Source: Aquificota bacterium (GTDB taxonomy: Bacteria > Aquificota > Aquificia > Aquificales > Hydrogenothermaceae). From it: a DNA stretch of 26,622 nt. Made by a program: the position numbers and the translations under genes. Of this stretch, positions 12,921 through 21,724 are shown piece by piece. The notes below the pieces were generated by a model, which was not told the origin of the DNA, did not search any database, and saw only the letters and a list, made by a program, of their open reading frames with translations. Position 1 is the first letter of the stretch, and each line of letters begins with the position of its first letter. The DNA is taken from NCBI GenBank assembly GCA_013153235.1, contig JAADEU010000087.1, positions 1-26,622 on the forward strand, given 5' to 3'.

Positions 12921-15525
12921 TTTTCAGCTTTTTTATCCTTTTTTTCAGGTCATTTAGAAATACAAGTGCTTCCACAGGTGTGATACTTCCTATATCCAGT
13001 TCCTGAATTTCTTCGATAATCTCACGGTAACTGTCCCCCTCAATCTCCTCAATCTCCCTGAACAGGGGGAGTTCTTCCAGTTTTTTCAGGTATTCTGATT
13101 CTCCCTGTCTTATTTCTGTGATATTTTCCTCTATTTTCCTGTCCCTCTGTTCTTCAAAGAAGTACAGTATTTCGTAGGCCCTCTTTATTATCTCCTCCCT
13201 GATTCCTGCCAGTTTTGCCACATGGACTCCGTAACTCTTGTTGGAGAACCCCTCCATAACCCTGTAGAGGAACTTTATTTCATCACCCTCTTCCCTGATA
13301 TGCATATGGAAATTTTTAACACCTTTTATCTCCTCTTCCAGTTTTGTCAGTTCGTGGTAATGTGTGGCAAACAGGGTTTTTGCCCTGACTTTATCGCTGA
13401 TGTATTCTGAGATTGCCCAGGCAATGGACAGTCCGTCGTATGTACTTGTTCCCCTTCCTACCTCATCCAGTACGACAAAACTCCTGTCTGTTATGTTGTT
13501 AAGGATGTTCGCAACTTCGAGCATCTCAACCATGAATGTGGATAGCCCCTTGGAAAGGACATCCCCTGAACCTATTCTTGTGAATACCCCATCAACCACG
13601 CCTATTCTGGCTTTTTTTGCAGGGATAAATGAGCCTGTCTGGGCAAGGATAATTATTACGGCGGATTGCCGGATAAATGTGCTTTTTCCGGCCATGTTTG
13701 GACCTGTTATGATATGGAAAAAGGAGTTTTCATCCATTTTCAGGTCGTTGGGAACAAAATCTTTCACATATTCGGCTATCACCGGATGTTTTCCTTCTTT
13801 TATTTCAATTGAGTATTCATCGGTTATCTGGGGTTTAACCCATCCCTTTTCTGAGGCGATGGTTGCAAGGGACTGTATGGCATCAATTACTGCAACCCTC
13901 TGGGCATTTTTTGCGATTCTATCAGATATGAATGCTACCTCTTCTCTGAGTTTCATAAATATCTCGTATTCCAGGGCTTTTATCTTTTCATCGGCGGACA
14001 GGATTTTTTCTTCAAATCTCTGGAGTTCTTCAGTGATAAATCTCTCTGCGTTGGAAAGGGTCTGTCTTCTTCTGTAATGTGGAGGGACATACTTCAGGTT
14101 TGGTTTTGTGATTTCTATGTAGTAACCCATGACCTTATTAAAACCTATTTTCAGGCTCTGTATACCTGTTTCCTGTCTCTGTTTTTCCTGATATTCCTTT
14201 ATCCAGCTGTTTCCCTTTTCTTTAATCTCTTTTAGTTCGTCCAGTTCCCTGTTGACACCCTTTTTTATCAGTCCCCCTTCCTTCATATGCAGAGGAGGAT
14301 TATCCTCAAGGTATCTGTCCATTTTATCTATTAGCCAGTCAAAGTCCTCAATTGAGTCAAAGGTTTCCTTCAGTAGTTTTGATTTTACTTCTTCCCCTTC
14401 AGATTTTAGTTTTTTAATGTTTTTCATGGATTCTCTGAGTGCCACCATATCCCTGGGTGACATGGTTCCTGAGGAGATTTTTGATATCAGCCTTTCAACA
14501 TCAAAAATCTCATCGAGTATATTCCTGATTGACTCCCTGAGTGATGTGTCTTCTACAAGTTCTTCAACCGCTTCCTGTCTTTCTTTTATCAGCTGTGGAT
14601 TTTTGAGGGGGTGTAGAAGGAAGAATTTCAGCCTTCTTCTGCCCATTCCTGTCAGTGTTCTGTCTATTACCCGGATAAGGGGAACATTCCCTTCGTTTGC
14701 CGATATGAGCTCAAGATGTTTCTGGGCAGAGTAATCCAGCCTGATATAAATATCATCCCTGTAAGGTCTGGGTGTGTTAATGAAAGGGAGGAAATTTTTC
14801 TGTGTGAATCTTGCGTATCTCAGTATTCCTGAGGCTGAATGCAGTGCAGGGATTTCTCCGTCTGTAAATCCAAATGCAGAATGGTGGACAGTGTTGAAAA
14901 ACTGTAGAAGTTCCTTCAGACTTTCCTCTGAAAAATAATCCTCAGGAAGATGTGTTATAAACAGTCCCCTGAAATTTTCCTTGAGAAATTCCACATCCAC
15001 GCCTTCTGGAGCCAGAAGTTCCTTTGGCTGGAATTTACCTATGAAAGAGATTAATTTTTCTCTATCCATTATTGAGGCAAAAAATTCCCCTGTGGAAAGG
15101 TCCAGAAATGAAACCCCGTATTTTTCCCCTGCCGGGTAGACGGCAGCAAGTGCCGAACGCATTTTCTCATTATCAAAGTAAGTTCCCGGGGTAATTACCC
15201 TGATAACATCCCTTTTTACTATTCCCCTGGCCTGGGATGCATCCTCAAGCTGCTCACATATGGCAACCCTGTGTCCCTTTGCAACAAGTCTGCTGATATA
15301 ACTGTCAGCAGCATGATACGGAATACCGCACATGGGTATGTATGTATCCTTCCCGACCTTTTTTCTGGTAAGTGCTATATTAAGGTCCTTTGCCCCTGTA
15401 TAGGCATCTTCGTAAAACATCTCATAAAAATCCCCCAGCCTGTACAGTACCAGGGCATCAGGATACTCGTTTTTTATCCTGTGGTACTGGGCGAGCATTG
15501 GTGTTGTGGCCTGTTTGTCAGACAT
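12913..15525 (-). CDS. mutS: DNA mismatch repair protein MutS
   Basis: 870 residues, the usual length. It recognises base mismatches and small loops and, through its ATPase, recruits MutL. The mismatch-reading F-x-E motif is intact (GDFYEMF, Phe33/Glu35), as in MutS1 proteins. The connector, lever and clamp regions follow. The ATPase has Walker A GPNMAGKST (608-616), Walker B VVLDEVG (684-690) and the dimer signature GRGTSTYDG (690-698), then the His-containing ATHYHEL. GGGGAAG precedes the ATG. It lies 33 bases after the M23 peptidase gene and is likely co-transcribed with it. MutL is not in the window. Confidence 0.98.
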   Translation of the reverse strand: MSDKQATTPMLAQYHRIKNEYPDALVLYRLGDFYEMFYEDAYTGAKDLNIALTRKKVGKDTYIPMCGIPYHAADSYISRLVAKGHRVAICEQLEDASQARGIVKRDVIRVITPGTYFDNEKMRSALAAVYPAGEKYGVSFLDLSTGEFFASIMDREKLISFIGKFQPKELLAPEGVDVEFLKENFRGLFITHLPEDYFSEESLKELLQFFNTVHHSAFGFTDGEIPALHSASGILRYARFTQKNFLPFINTPRPYRDDIYIRLDYSAQKHLELISANEGNVPLIRVIDRTLTGMGRRRLKFFLLHPLKNPQLIKERQEAVEELVEDTSLRESIRNILDEIFDVERLISKISSGTMSPRDMVALRESMKNIKKLKSEGEEVKSKLLKETFDSIEDFDWLIDKMDRYLEDNPPLHMKEGGLIKKGVNRELDELKEIKEKGNSWIKEYQEKQRQETGIQSLKIGFNKVMGYYIEITKPNLKYVPPHYRRRQTLSNAERFITEELQRFEEKILSADEKIKALEYEIFMKLREEVAFISDRIAKNAQRVAVIDAIQSLATIASEKGWVKPQITDEYSIEIKEGKHPVIAEYVKDFVPNDLKMDENSFFHIITGPNMAGKSTFIRQSAVIIILAQTGSFIPAKKARIGVVDGVFTRIGSGDVLSKGLSTFMVEMLEVANILNNITDRSFVVLDEVGRGTSTYDGLSIAWAISEYISDKVRAKTLFATHYHELTKLEEEIKGVKNFHMHIREEGDEIKFLYRVMEGFSNKSYGVHVAKLAGIREEIIKRAYEILYFFEEQRDRKIEENITEIRQGESEYLKKLEELPLFREIEEIEGDSYREIIEEIQELDIGSITPVEALVFLNDLKKRIKKLKKN

Positions 15526-15558
15526 ATATACTTCCCCGTTCCTTTTTTTAACAATATA

Positions 15559-16374
15559 TTACAGATTAAGCCTGAGGGCCAAAACAGGGTCTACCCTGAG
15601 TCTGTTTATATAAATCCCAAAATGAAGGTGCGGACCGGTCGACCTTCCTGTGGAACCTACGTTTCCTATCAGCTGACCGCCCTTCACCTGCTGGCCTTCC
15701 CTGACATTTATTCTGGAGAGGTGTGCATACAGTGAGAAAAGGCCAAGACCGTGGTTTATAATTACCGTTTTTCCTGTGTAGTAAAGCTCCTGTGCCAGAA
15801 CTACCCTACCTGAAAGGGTTGCGTATACAGGTGTCCCTTCAGGGGCTGCAAAGTCTGCTCCCCAGTGTATGGACCTTTTTTTACCGTTTATGATTCTCTT
15901 TGCACCAAATGGTGTTGATATTACCATTCTGTCAAGGGGTGGGATAAAACTTTCCTCCCTGAACAGTTTCTCTGTTTTGATTGAGAGGACTTTTTTTATC
16001 AGGGCGGACTCTTTTTTTATCCTTTCAAGAAGCTCTCTGGTTAATTTCCTTTCCTTTACTGTTATCCTGGATACAGGGTATTTTTTGGGTTTTATCCTGA
16101 TAAATTCCCTGTATATCACTTTTCCATTCCTGATTATATTCAGTTCAACCATTTTCCCTGCAGAGTACGGAATTCCAAAAAATACCTTACTGGAAAGCGC
16201 AGGAAATGTGTATTTTTTACCTGAGGAAATAATTTCTATGTAAGCACCTTTATAATCCTTGATTTCGGCTATATTCAGCCCTCCCGGGTAAAAGTTTCCT
16301 GTCAGGATTCTGACCCCGTCGGCAAAGGAGATATCCCATATGAAAAGGAGCAGAAGGATTACGGACTTTTTCAT
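15559..16374 (-). CDS. Exported M23 (LytM-type) peptidase
   Basis: 271 residues. A signal peptide (1-18, ending ISFA) precedes an immunoglobulin-like N-terminal region and a linker helix, then a C-terminal M23 domain. The zinc ligands are complete: His170 and Asp174 (SIHWGADFAAPEGTPV), His218 (YAHLS) and His249-Leu-His251 (GPHLHFG). So it should be an active peptidoglycan endopeptidase rather than an EnvC/NlpD-type activator. The start codon has no Shine-Dalgarno and follows a TATACT box by 6 bases. It is the first gene of a unit with mutS. Confidence 0.93.
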   Translation of the reverse strand: MKKSVILLLLFIWDISFADGVRILTGNFYPGGLNIAEIKDYKGAYIEIISSGKKYTFPALSSKVFFGIPYSAGKMVELNIIRNGKVIYREFIRIKPKKYPVSRITVKERKLTRELLERIKKESALIKKVLSIKTEKLFREESFIPPLDRMVISTPFGAKRIINGKKRSIHWGADFAAPEGTPVYATLSGRVVLAQELYYTGKTVIINHGLGLFSLYAHLSRINVREGQQVKGGQLIGNVGSTGRSTGPHLHFGIYINRLRVDPVLALRLNL

Positions 16375-16380
16375 AATTTT

Positions 16381-16388
16381 AGTATACT
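16381..16388. promoter_or_regulatory. Palindromic bidirectional -10 core between M23 gene and nth
   Basis: AGTATACT reads TATACT on both strands. Six bases separate each box from its ATG (16374 on minus, 16395 on plus). Neither gene has a ribosome binding site, so both messages are predicted to start at or beside the start codon. The -35 regions would lie inside the opposite gene and look weak. Confidence 0.55.
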
Positions 16389-16394
16389 AAATTT

Positions 16395-17054
16395 ATGGAC
16401 GGAAAAACCTTTGTAAAGGTTCTACAGATACTTGAGAAGGAGTTTCCTAAATGGAACGCACCTGTGGTTTCCCTCATGGCAAGGAGGGACAGCAGGACCC
16501 CGTACCAGATACTGATATCCACAATTATCAGTCTCAGGACGAAGGATGAAGTAACGGCAGAGGCTTCTGAAAGACTTTTCAAACTGGCAGACAATCCTTA
16601 TGACATGCTCCGTCTCAGTGAAGATGAGATAGCAAAGGCTATATATCCTGCCGGATTTTACAGAAATAAAGCAAAAACAATCAGGGAGATATCCCGTATA
16701 CTTGTGGAAAAATACGGCGGAGATGTTCCTGATACGCTGGATAAGCTGTTAAAACTTCCCGGTGTTGGTAGAAAAACCGCTAATCTCGTCCTTGCCCTTT
16801 CCTTTAATAAACCTGCAATATGTGTTGATGTGCATGTCCACAGGATATCAAACAGGCTGGGTATTGTTAGCACAAAAACCCCTGAGGAAACGGAAAAACA
16901 GCTTATGGAAAAGGTTCCCAGAAAGTACTGGAGTAAAATCAACGACCTTCTTGTGGCCTTTGGTCAGACCATATGTAAGCCTGTATCTCCCTACTGCTCA
17001 AGATGTCCTGTTGCCCACCTGTGTGAGAAAAACGGTGTTGAAAGACACCGTTAG
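16395..17054 (+). CDS. nth: Endonuclease III
   Basis: 219 residues. A DNA glycosylase/AP-lyase that removes oxidised pyrimidines in base excision repair. The helix-hairpin-helix motif LPGVGRKTANLVL carries the catalytic Lys127, and the catalytic aspartate is Asp145 in CVDVHVHRISNRLG. The [4Fe-4S] cluster loop C-x6-C-x2-C-x5-C is complete (Cys194, 201, 204, 210). The length is typical. It starts 20 bases from the divergent M23 gene and ends inside a hairpin shared with the convergent small membrane-protein gene. Confidence 0.97.
   Translation: MDGKTFVKVLQILEKEFPKWNAPVVSLMARRDSRTPYQILISTIISLRTKDEVTAEASERLFKLADNPYDMLRLSEDEIAKAIYPAGFYRNKAKTIREISRILVEKYGGDVPDTLDKLLKLPGVGRKTANLVLALSFNKPAICVDVHVHRISNRLGIVSTKTPEETEKQLMEKVPRKYWSKINDLLVAFGQTICKPVSPYCSRCPVAHLCEKNGVERHR
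17031..17052. terminator. Hairpin terminator inside the nth 3' end, mainly serving the nadE unit
   Basis: AACGGTGT (17031-17038) and ACACCGTT (17045-17052) form a perfect 8-bp stem. On the minus strand it is followed by TTTTTCTC, giving a good terminator for nadE and the small gene. On the plus strand the tail is only AGATTTT, so termination of nth there would be weaker. Confidence 0.7.
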
Positions 17055-17248
17055 ATTTTCTGTTTCATCTCGTTGAATCTCTTCAGAACCTCAAGGAGCT
17101 TTCCACTTGATTCGTATGGATTAAACTGTGGAGGTTCCTCTATTATTGTTTCTTCATTCTTCTGTTTTTCTTCCTTTCTGGATAAAAATCTGTAAACTGC
17201 CGCAAACCCTACTATAAAACCTATAAGAAATCTGATTAAGTCCTTCAT
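17051..17248 (-). CDS. Small single-pass membrane protein, 65 aa
   Basis: One N-terminal hydrophobic helix (about 4-20, LIRFLIGFIVGFAAVYRFL) followed by a charged cytoplasmic tail with PPQFNPY in the middle. The form resembles YtxH-like small proteins, but I recognise no specific family. The ATG follows the nadE stop by one base (TAAGATG) and GGGAG lies inside the nadE end, so it is translated from the nadE message. It overlaps the convergent nth stop by 4 bases. Confidence 0.68.
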   Translation of the reverse strand: MKDLIRFLIGFIVGFAAVYRFLSRKEEKQKNEETIIEEPPQFNPYESSGKLLEVLKRFNEMKQKI

Positions 17249-17249
17249 C

Positions 17250-18974
17250 TTAAATCTCCCTGTACCTGTTTGTTATCGGCATCCTCCTGTCTTTGCCAAA
17301 CCCCCGTGGGGTTATCCTGATGCCGACCGGTGCCTGTCTTCTTTTATATTCGTTTCTATCAATCATTTTTATTACCTTTTCCACATCTTTTCGGTCAAAA
17401 CCCATTTTTGCTATATCCTCTGCCGACATGTCCTCTTCCACATACAGGTATATAATCTCATCAAGTATTACATACGGAAGGAGCTCATCCTCATCTTTCT
17501 GGTCCGGTCTCAGTTCTGCAGAAGGGGGTTTCTCAAGAACCCTCTGTGGTATCACAGGGGATATAGAATTTCTGTACTGGGCAAGTTCGTAGACCCTTGT
17601 TTTATAAACATCCTTGAGTACCGCAAATCCCCCTACCATATCACCGTAAAGGGTGGCATAACCCACGCTCATCTCGGATTTATTTCCTGTGGCAATAACA
17701 ATCCAGCCAAATTTATTGGACAGGGCCATTAGAATATTTCCCCTGATTCTTGCCTGGAGGTTTTCCTCTGTTACATCAGGCTGCAGGCCTTTGAAAACAG
17801 GTTCAAGCTCTTTTATGTATGTATCAAATATGTCTGTTATGGGTATTGTAAAGGTCTCTATACCGAGATTTTCAGCAAGCTGGAGGGCATCCTCTATACT
17901 CTCCTTTGAGGTATATCTGGAAGGCATCAGAACCCCTTTTACATTTTCTTTTCCCAGTGCATCCACCGCAATGGTGGCTGTCAGTGAACTGTCAATCCCT
18001 CCACTGAGTCCTATTACCACCTTCTGGAAGTTGTTTTTATGGATATAATCCCTCAGACCCACAACAAGGGCACTGTAGATTTCCTCTGCCTCTGTCTGGT
18101 CCAGTTCTATCCGCTGGGGAACTACTTCTATCTTATCTTTGATTGTGTAGTTCAGGGGAATCTCTATAACCCTTTCCTCCCGTTTGTACTCTGCCCTGAG
18201 ATTCCTCAACCTGTTGTCTTTAAGCTGTTTTCTGAAAATGGCATCAAGGTCTATATCGCATATAATCAGGTCTTCCTCAAATGCCTTTCCCTTTGATATA
18301 ATAAGGCCATCAGGTCCAACCACAATACTGTTTCCGTCAAATACAAGCTCATCCTGTCCACCAACCAGATTCACATACGCAATAGAAATCAGATTATCCC
18401 TCGCCCTTACCTTAAGCATCTCCTCCCTGTCCCTGACCTTTCCTATGTGGTAAGGGGATGCATTTATGTTAATTACCAGTTCTGCACCTTCTATAGCCTG
18501 TATACTGATGGGATTTTCCGGATACCAGATATCCTCACAGATAGAAAGACCCACTTTGTAACCCTGAATGTTGAGTAGGACTATCTCATTACCCCGCTGG
18601 AAATACCTGACCTCGTCAAAAACCCCGTAATTAGGCAGGTAGTTCTTGTGATATTTTGCAACAATCTCCCCGTTTAACAAAACAGCAGCGGCGTTATATA
18701 TGTCCTCAACCTTATCAACAAACCCTACTATGGATATGATATCCTTGCTTTCCCTTGCTATTTTCTCAATGTACTGGAGGTTCTTGTTTATGAAGCTGGG
18801 TTTCAGTAGCAGGTCTTCCGGCGGATAGCCGGTAACCGCCAGTTCGGGAAATGCAATTATATCAACTTCATGTTTTTTTGCCGTATGTATAGCACTGATA
18901 ATTTTTTCTGAGTTTCCCTCTATATCTCCTACAGTGCAGTTAATCTGGGAAAGAGCCAGTCTGAGTTTTTTCAT
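17250..18974 (-). CDS. nadE: Glutamine-dependent NAD+ synthetase
   Basis: 574 residues: an N-terminal nitrilase-type glutaminase domain fused to the ammonia-using synthetase domain. It amidates deamido-NAD+ in the last step of NAD+ synthesis. The glutaminase triad is present: Glu44 (AFPELAVTGYPPED), Lys110 (YHKNYLPNYGVFDE) and Cys146 (LSICEDIW). The synthetase P-loop is SGGIDSS (324-330). Because the triad is intact it should use glutamine, not only ammonia. GGAGAG precedes the ATG. A small membrane-protein gene follows at one base. Confidence 0.97.
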   Translation of the reverse strand: MKKLRLALSQINCTVGDIEGNSEKIISAIHTAKKHEVDIIAFPELAVTGYPPEDLLLKPSFINKNLQYIEKIARESKDIISIVGFVDKVEDIYNAAAVLLNGEIVAKYHKNYLPNYGVFDEVRYFQRGNEIVLLNIQGYKVGLSICEDIWYPENPISIQAIEGAELVININASPYHIGKVRDREEMLKVRARDNLISIAYVNLVGGQDELVFDGNSIVVGPDGLIISKGKAFEEDLIICDIDLDAIFRKQLKDNRLRNLRAEYKREERVIEIPLNYTIKDKIEVVPQRIELDQTEAEEIYSALVVGLRDYIHKNNFQKVVIGLSGGIDSSLTATIAVDALGKENVKGVLMPSRYTSKESIEDALQLAENLGIETFTIPITDIFDTYIKELEPVFKGLQPDVTEENLQARIRGNILMALSNKFGWIVIATGNKSEMSVGYATLYGDMVGGFAVLKDVYKTRVYELAQYRNSISPVIPQRVLEKPPSAELRPDQKDEDELLPYVILDEIIYLYVEEDMSAEDIAKMGFDRKDVEKVIKMIDRNEYKRRQAPVGIRITPRGFGKDRRMPITNRYREI

Positions 18975-19004
18975 TCAGGAACTCTCCAGGGTTTGTTTTT
19001 TACA

Positions 19005-19010
19005 ATTATA
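19005..19010 (-). promoter_or_regulatory. -10 box of nadE
   Basis: TATAAT on the minus strand, about 30 bases before the nadE start, in an AT-rich region. No convincing -35 box at the usual distance. Confidence 0.45.
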
Positions 19011-19053
19011 TATCATAACTTTATTATTTAAACATTAGAATTGTCTTTTACGA

Positions 19054-19070
19054 AAAGCTAATTAAAGCTA
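19054..19070 (+). repeat. Tandem AAAGCTA repeat upstream of the EAL-HDOD gene
   Basis: AAAGCTA occurs at 19054-19060 and 19064-19070, a period of 10 bases (one helical turn), just before a TAAAAT box at 19084-19089. It may be a regulator site or plain AT-rich chance repetition. Confidence 0.35.
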
Positions 19071-19101
19071 TTTAAAATTACACTAAAATAGGGTTTTTCA
19101 G

Positions 19102-20322
19102 ATGAGAGAAGTTTTTATTGGAAGGCAGCCGATTCTTGATAGGGATGTAAAGATATTTGGATATGAGCTGCTCTTCCGTGATAGAGAAGAAAATTTTGCC
19201 ATTATCAGGGACTCCATTGAGGCCACAGCCCGTGTTGTGGTTAATCTGATTACATACATGGATTTTAAGGAGCTTCTCAATAATAAAAAAGGATTTATCA
19301 ATGTAAGCCCCGAGTTTATAGAAGGTGACCTTATAGATGTTCTTCCTGAAAACAAAATTGTTCTTGAGATTTCAGAGGTTGAGAGACTGAATAAATTTGT
19401 GATAGACAGTATAGAAAAGGTAAAGGAAAGGGGATATCAGGTAGCCCTTGATAATGTTCATTTTAATGAGATTCTCACCCCCCTCCTTGAGGTTGTTGAT
19501 TATGTAAAAATTAACATTAAAAAGTACTCCGACCCGGAATTAAAAGAAATTGTTGATTTTTTAAAAAGATACAGCGTAAAACTCATTGCAGTCAGGGTAG
19601 AAACAGAAAAGGATTTTCTCTTTACAAAGGAGCTGGGATTTGATTACTTCCAGGGATTTTTCTTTGAAAGACCCACGATAAAAAAGGAAAAGAAACTCCC
19701 CTCATACAAGCTTGCACTTCTGAAACTACTGAAAATGGCAATTCTGGAGCAGAGTATAGATGAGATGGCTGAGGTGATAAAGGGGTATCCGGACCTCAGT
19801 TATAAACTGCTCAGATACGTTAACTCACCGTTTTTTTATCTGAGGAACAAGATTCATTCAGTCAAACAGGCCCTCTCAATTTTAGGTTATAGAAACATAC
19901 AGATATGGACGGTTCTCCAGCTTTTTGCCTCTGAAGGTGGGGATGTTAAGTTTAATCCTGTACTGGAAAGGGCGGTAATAAGGGGCAAGATGATGGAGAT
20001 TCTTGCCTCAAAGATTACCTCCGATATAGACATCATAGAAAAGGCCTATCTTGCCGGTATGCTCTCACTGATTCATGTGGTCCTTTCCAGACCTCTGGAT
20101 GAGGTTCTCAATGAGCTTTACATAGATGAGGACATAAAAAAGGCACTGATTGAACACGAGGGAATGCTGGGGCATATCATTGCTTCCATTGAAGAGCTGG
20201 AAATGGACAGAATAGATGAGGCAAGAAAACATCTCTTTAAGGTAAATCTTGGTCTGGAGGAGCTTCTATCTGCGGAGCTGGAGGCCATAACATTTTATGA
20301 AAACTTTATGGAAAGTCTGTAA
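19102..20322 (+). CDS. EAL-HDOD (YuxH/CdgJ-type) signalling protein with degenerate EAL domain
   Basis: 406 residues: an N-terminal EAL-like domain (about 1-195) and a C-terminal HDOD domain (about 200-400). In cyclic-di-GMP phosphodiesterases the key motifs are EAL, DDF and KxE. Here they read ELL (22-24, in FGYELLFR), LDN (116-118) and a changed later motif (VRVET), so catalysis is unlikely. This degeneration is usual for EAL-HDOD proteins, which signal by protein contact in motility and surface behaviour. The opening IGRQPILDRD is typical of the family. There is no strong ribosome site; AGGG lies 8 bases ahead. It is divergent from nadE. Confidence 0.9.
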   Translation: MREVFIGRQPILDRDVKIFGYELLFRDREENFAIIRDSIEATARVVVNLITYMDFKELLNNKKGFINVSPEFIEGDLIDVLPENKIVLEISEVERLNKFVIDSIEKVKERGYQVALDNVHFNEILTPLLEVVDYVKINIKKYSDPELKEIVDFLKRYSVKLIAVRVETEKDFLFTKELGFDYFQGFFFERPTIKKEKKLPSYKLALLKLLKMAILEQSIDEMAEVIKGYPDLSYKLLRYVNSPFFYLRNKIHSVKQALSILGYRNIQIWTVLQLFASEGGDVKFNPVLERAVIRGKMMEILASKITSDIDIIEKAYLAGMLSLIHVVLSRPLDEVLNELYIDEDIKKALIEHEGMLGHIIASIEELEMDRIDEARKHLFKVNLGLEELLSAELEAITFYENFMESL

Positions 20323-20338
20323 TCACCTGTCTTATAAT
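20309..20338 (+). promoter_or_regulatory. Promoter of proA-panB-yrdC
   Basis: TGGAAA (20309-20314), inside the end of the preceding gene, and TATAAT (20333-20338) are 18 bases apart. The proA ATG at 20377 is about 30 bases after the expected start of the RNA. Confidence 0.55.
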
Positions 20339-20376
20339 TAATTATTCCCCACTAAAAAAATCCGGAGGAACCTGGA

Positions 20377-21720
20377 ATGAATCTCCAGATGTATGCTGAA
20401 AATCTGGCCAGAAAGGCAAAAAATTCCCAGAAATATCTGAGAAAACTAAACACAGATGTAAAAAATAAAACCCTCTTAAGGGCTGCAGAGCTTCTGATAG
20501 AAAAAAAGGAGCTCCTTCAGGAGGAAAACAGAAAAGACCTTGAAAAGGCGGAGAAAAAAGGTTACTCAAAGGCCCTCCTTGACAGGCTTACCCTCAATGA
20601 AAAAAGAATCAACGGGATGGTTCAGGTCCTGAAAGATGTAGCTGCACTACCTGACCCTGTTGGACAGGTAATATCCATGTGGACCCGTCCAAATGGCCTG
20701 AAGGTCGGCAGAATGAGGGTTCCCCTCGGAACAATTATGATTATATACGAGGCCAGACCCAATGTTACAATAGAGGCGGCTGCCCTGTGTATGAAATCGT
20801 CAAACGCCGTGATTTTAAAGGGAGGAAGCGAAACAATCAATTCCAATAAAGTTCTTGTTGATATACTAAAGCAGGCGGCAAGGGAGACAGGATTCCCTGA
20901 AGAGGCCATCCAGTTTGTTGAGACAACAGAAAGGGAAGTGGTGAACCATCTCCTCCAGCTTGATAACTACATAGATGTTGTTATCCCAAGGGGTGGAGAA
21001 GGTCTTATAAGGGCTGTCGCAGAAAATGCAAAAATGCCTGTAATCAAGCATTACAAGGGAGTCTGTAATCTGTATGTGGACAATGAAGCTGATATGGATA
21101 AGGCTCTGAATATAGCCTATAACGCCAAGGTCCAGAGACCTTCTGTCTGTAATGCAATAGAGAATCTGATTGTCCACAGGGATATAGCAGAAAAATTCCT
21201 GCCGGAAATAGCCTACTACTACGGCAAAGCCGGTGTTGAGATGAGATGTGACCAGGAATCCCTTGAGATTCTTAAAGACCACCCAAAGGCGAAGGATACA
21301 GAAATTGTACCGGCCACAGAAGAAGATTACTACGAGGAGTTCCTTGACCTTATAATAGCCGTTAAGGTTGTTGGCTCCCTTGATGAAGCCATCGATTTTA
21401 TCCATAGATACGGTTCTAACCACTCTGAGTCGATAGTTACAGAGAATTACACAAAAGGTATGAGATTTATTAATGAGGTTGACAGCTCTGCAGTTTACAT
21501 AAATGCATCAACAAGGTTTACAGACGGTAACGAGTTTGGTCTCGGGGCGGAGATGGGAATATCAACAGACAAGATTCATGCAAGGGGTCCAATGGGCCTT
21601 GAGGAGCTGACAATACCGAAATTTATCATATTCGGTGATGGACATATCAGGGATAATTTTGGAATACCAAAGGAAGAGGAGCAGGTGGAGGTTAATAAAG
21701 AAGCCTGTGATTTAAGGTGA
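20377..21720 (+). CDS. proA: Gamma-glutamyl phosphate reductase
   Basis: 447 residues. An aldehyde-dehydrogenase-fold enzyme that reduces glutamyl-5-phosphate to glutamate semialdehyde in proline synthesis. The catalytic cysteine is Cys258 in QRPSVCNAIE. Family segments include PLGTIMIIYEARPNV, SNAVILKGG, and FTDGNEFGLGAEMGIS. The C-terminus has a short extra acidic tail after FGDGHIRDNFG, so it is slightly longer than many ProA proteins. CGGAGG precedes the ATG. ProB is not nearby. First gene of a three-gene unit. Confidence 0.97.
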   Translation: MNLQMYAENLARKAKNSQKYLRKLNTDVKNKTLLRAAELLIEKKELLQEENRKDLEKAEKKGYSKALLDRLTLNEKRINGMVQVLKDVAALPDPVGQVISMWTRPNGLKVGRMRVPLGTIMIIYEARPNVTIEAAALCMKSSNAVILKGGSETINSNKVLVDILKQAARETGFPEEAIQFVETTEREVVNHLLQLDNYIDVVIPRGGEGLIRAVAENAKMPVIKHYKGVCNLYVDNEADMDKALNIAYNAKVQRPSVCNAIENLIVHRDIAEKFLPEIAYYYGKAGVEMRCDQESLEILKDHPKAKDTEIVPATEEDYYEEFLDLIIAVKVVGSLDEAIDFIHRYGSNHSESIVTENYTKGMRFINEVDSSAVYINASTRFTDGNEFGLGAEMGISTDKIHARGPMGLEELTIPKFIIFGDGHIRDNFGIPKEEEQVEVNKEACDLR

Positions 21721-21724
21721 AAGG

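Noticed and set aside
13364..14077. 237-aa plus-strand open frame inside mutS
   Set aside because: Antisense shadow of the highly conserved MutS ATPase region; composition is typical of a reversed coding frame and there is no ribosome site.
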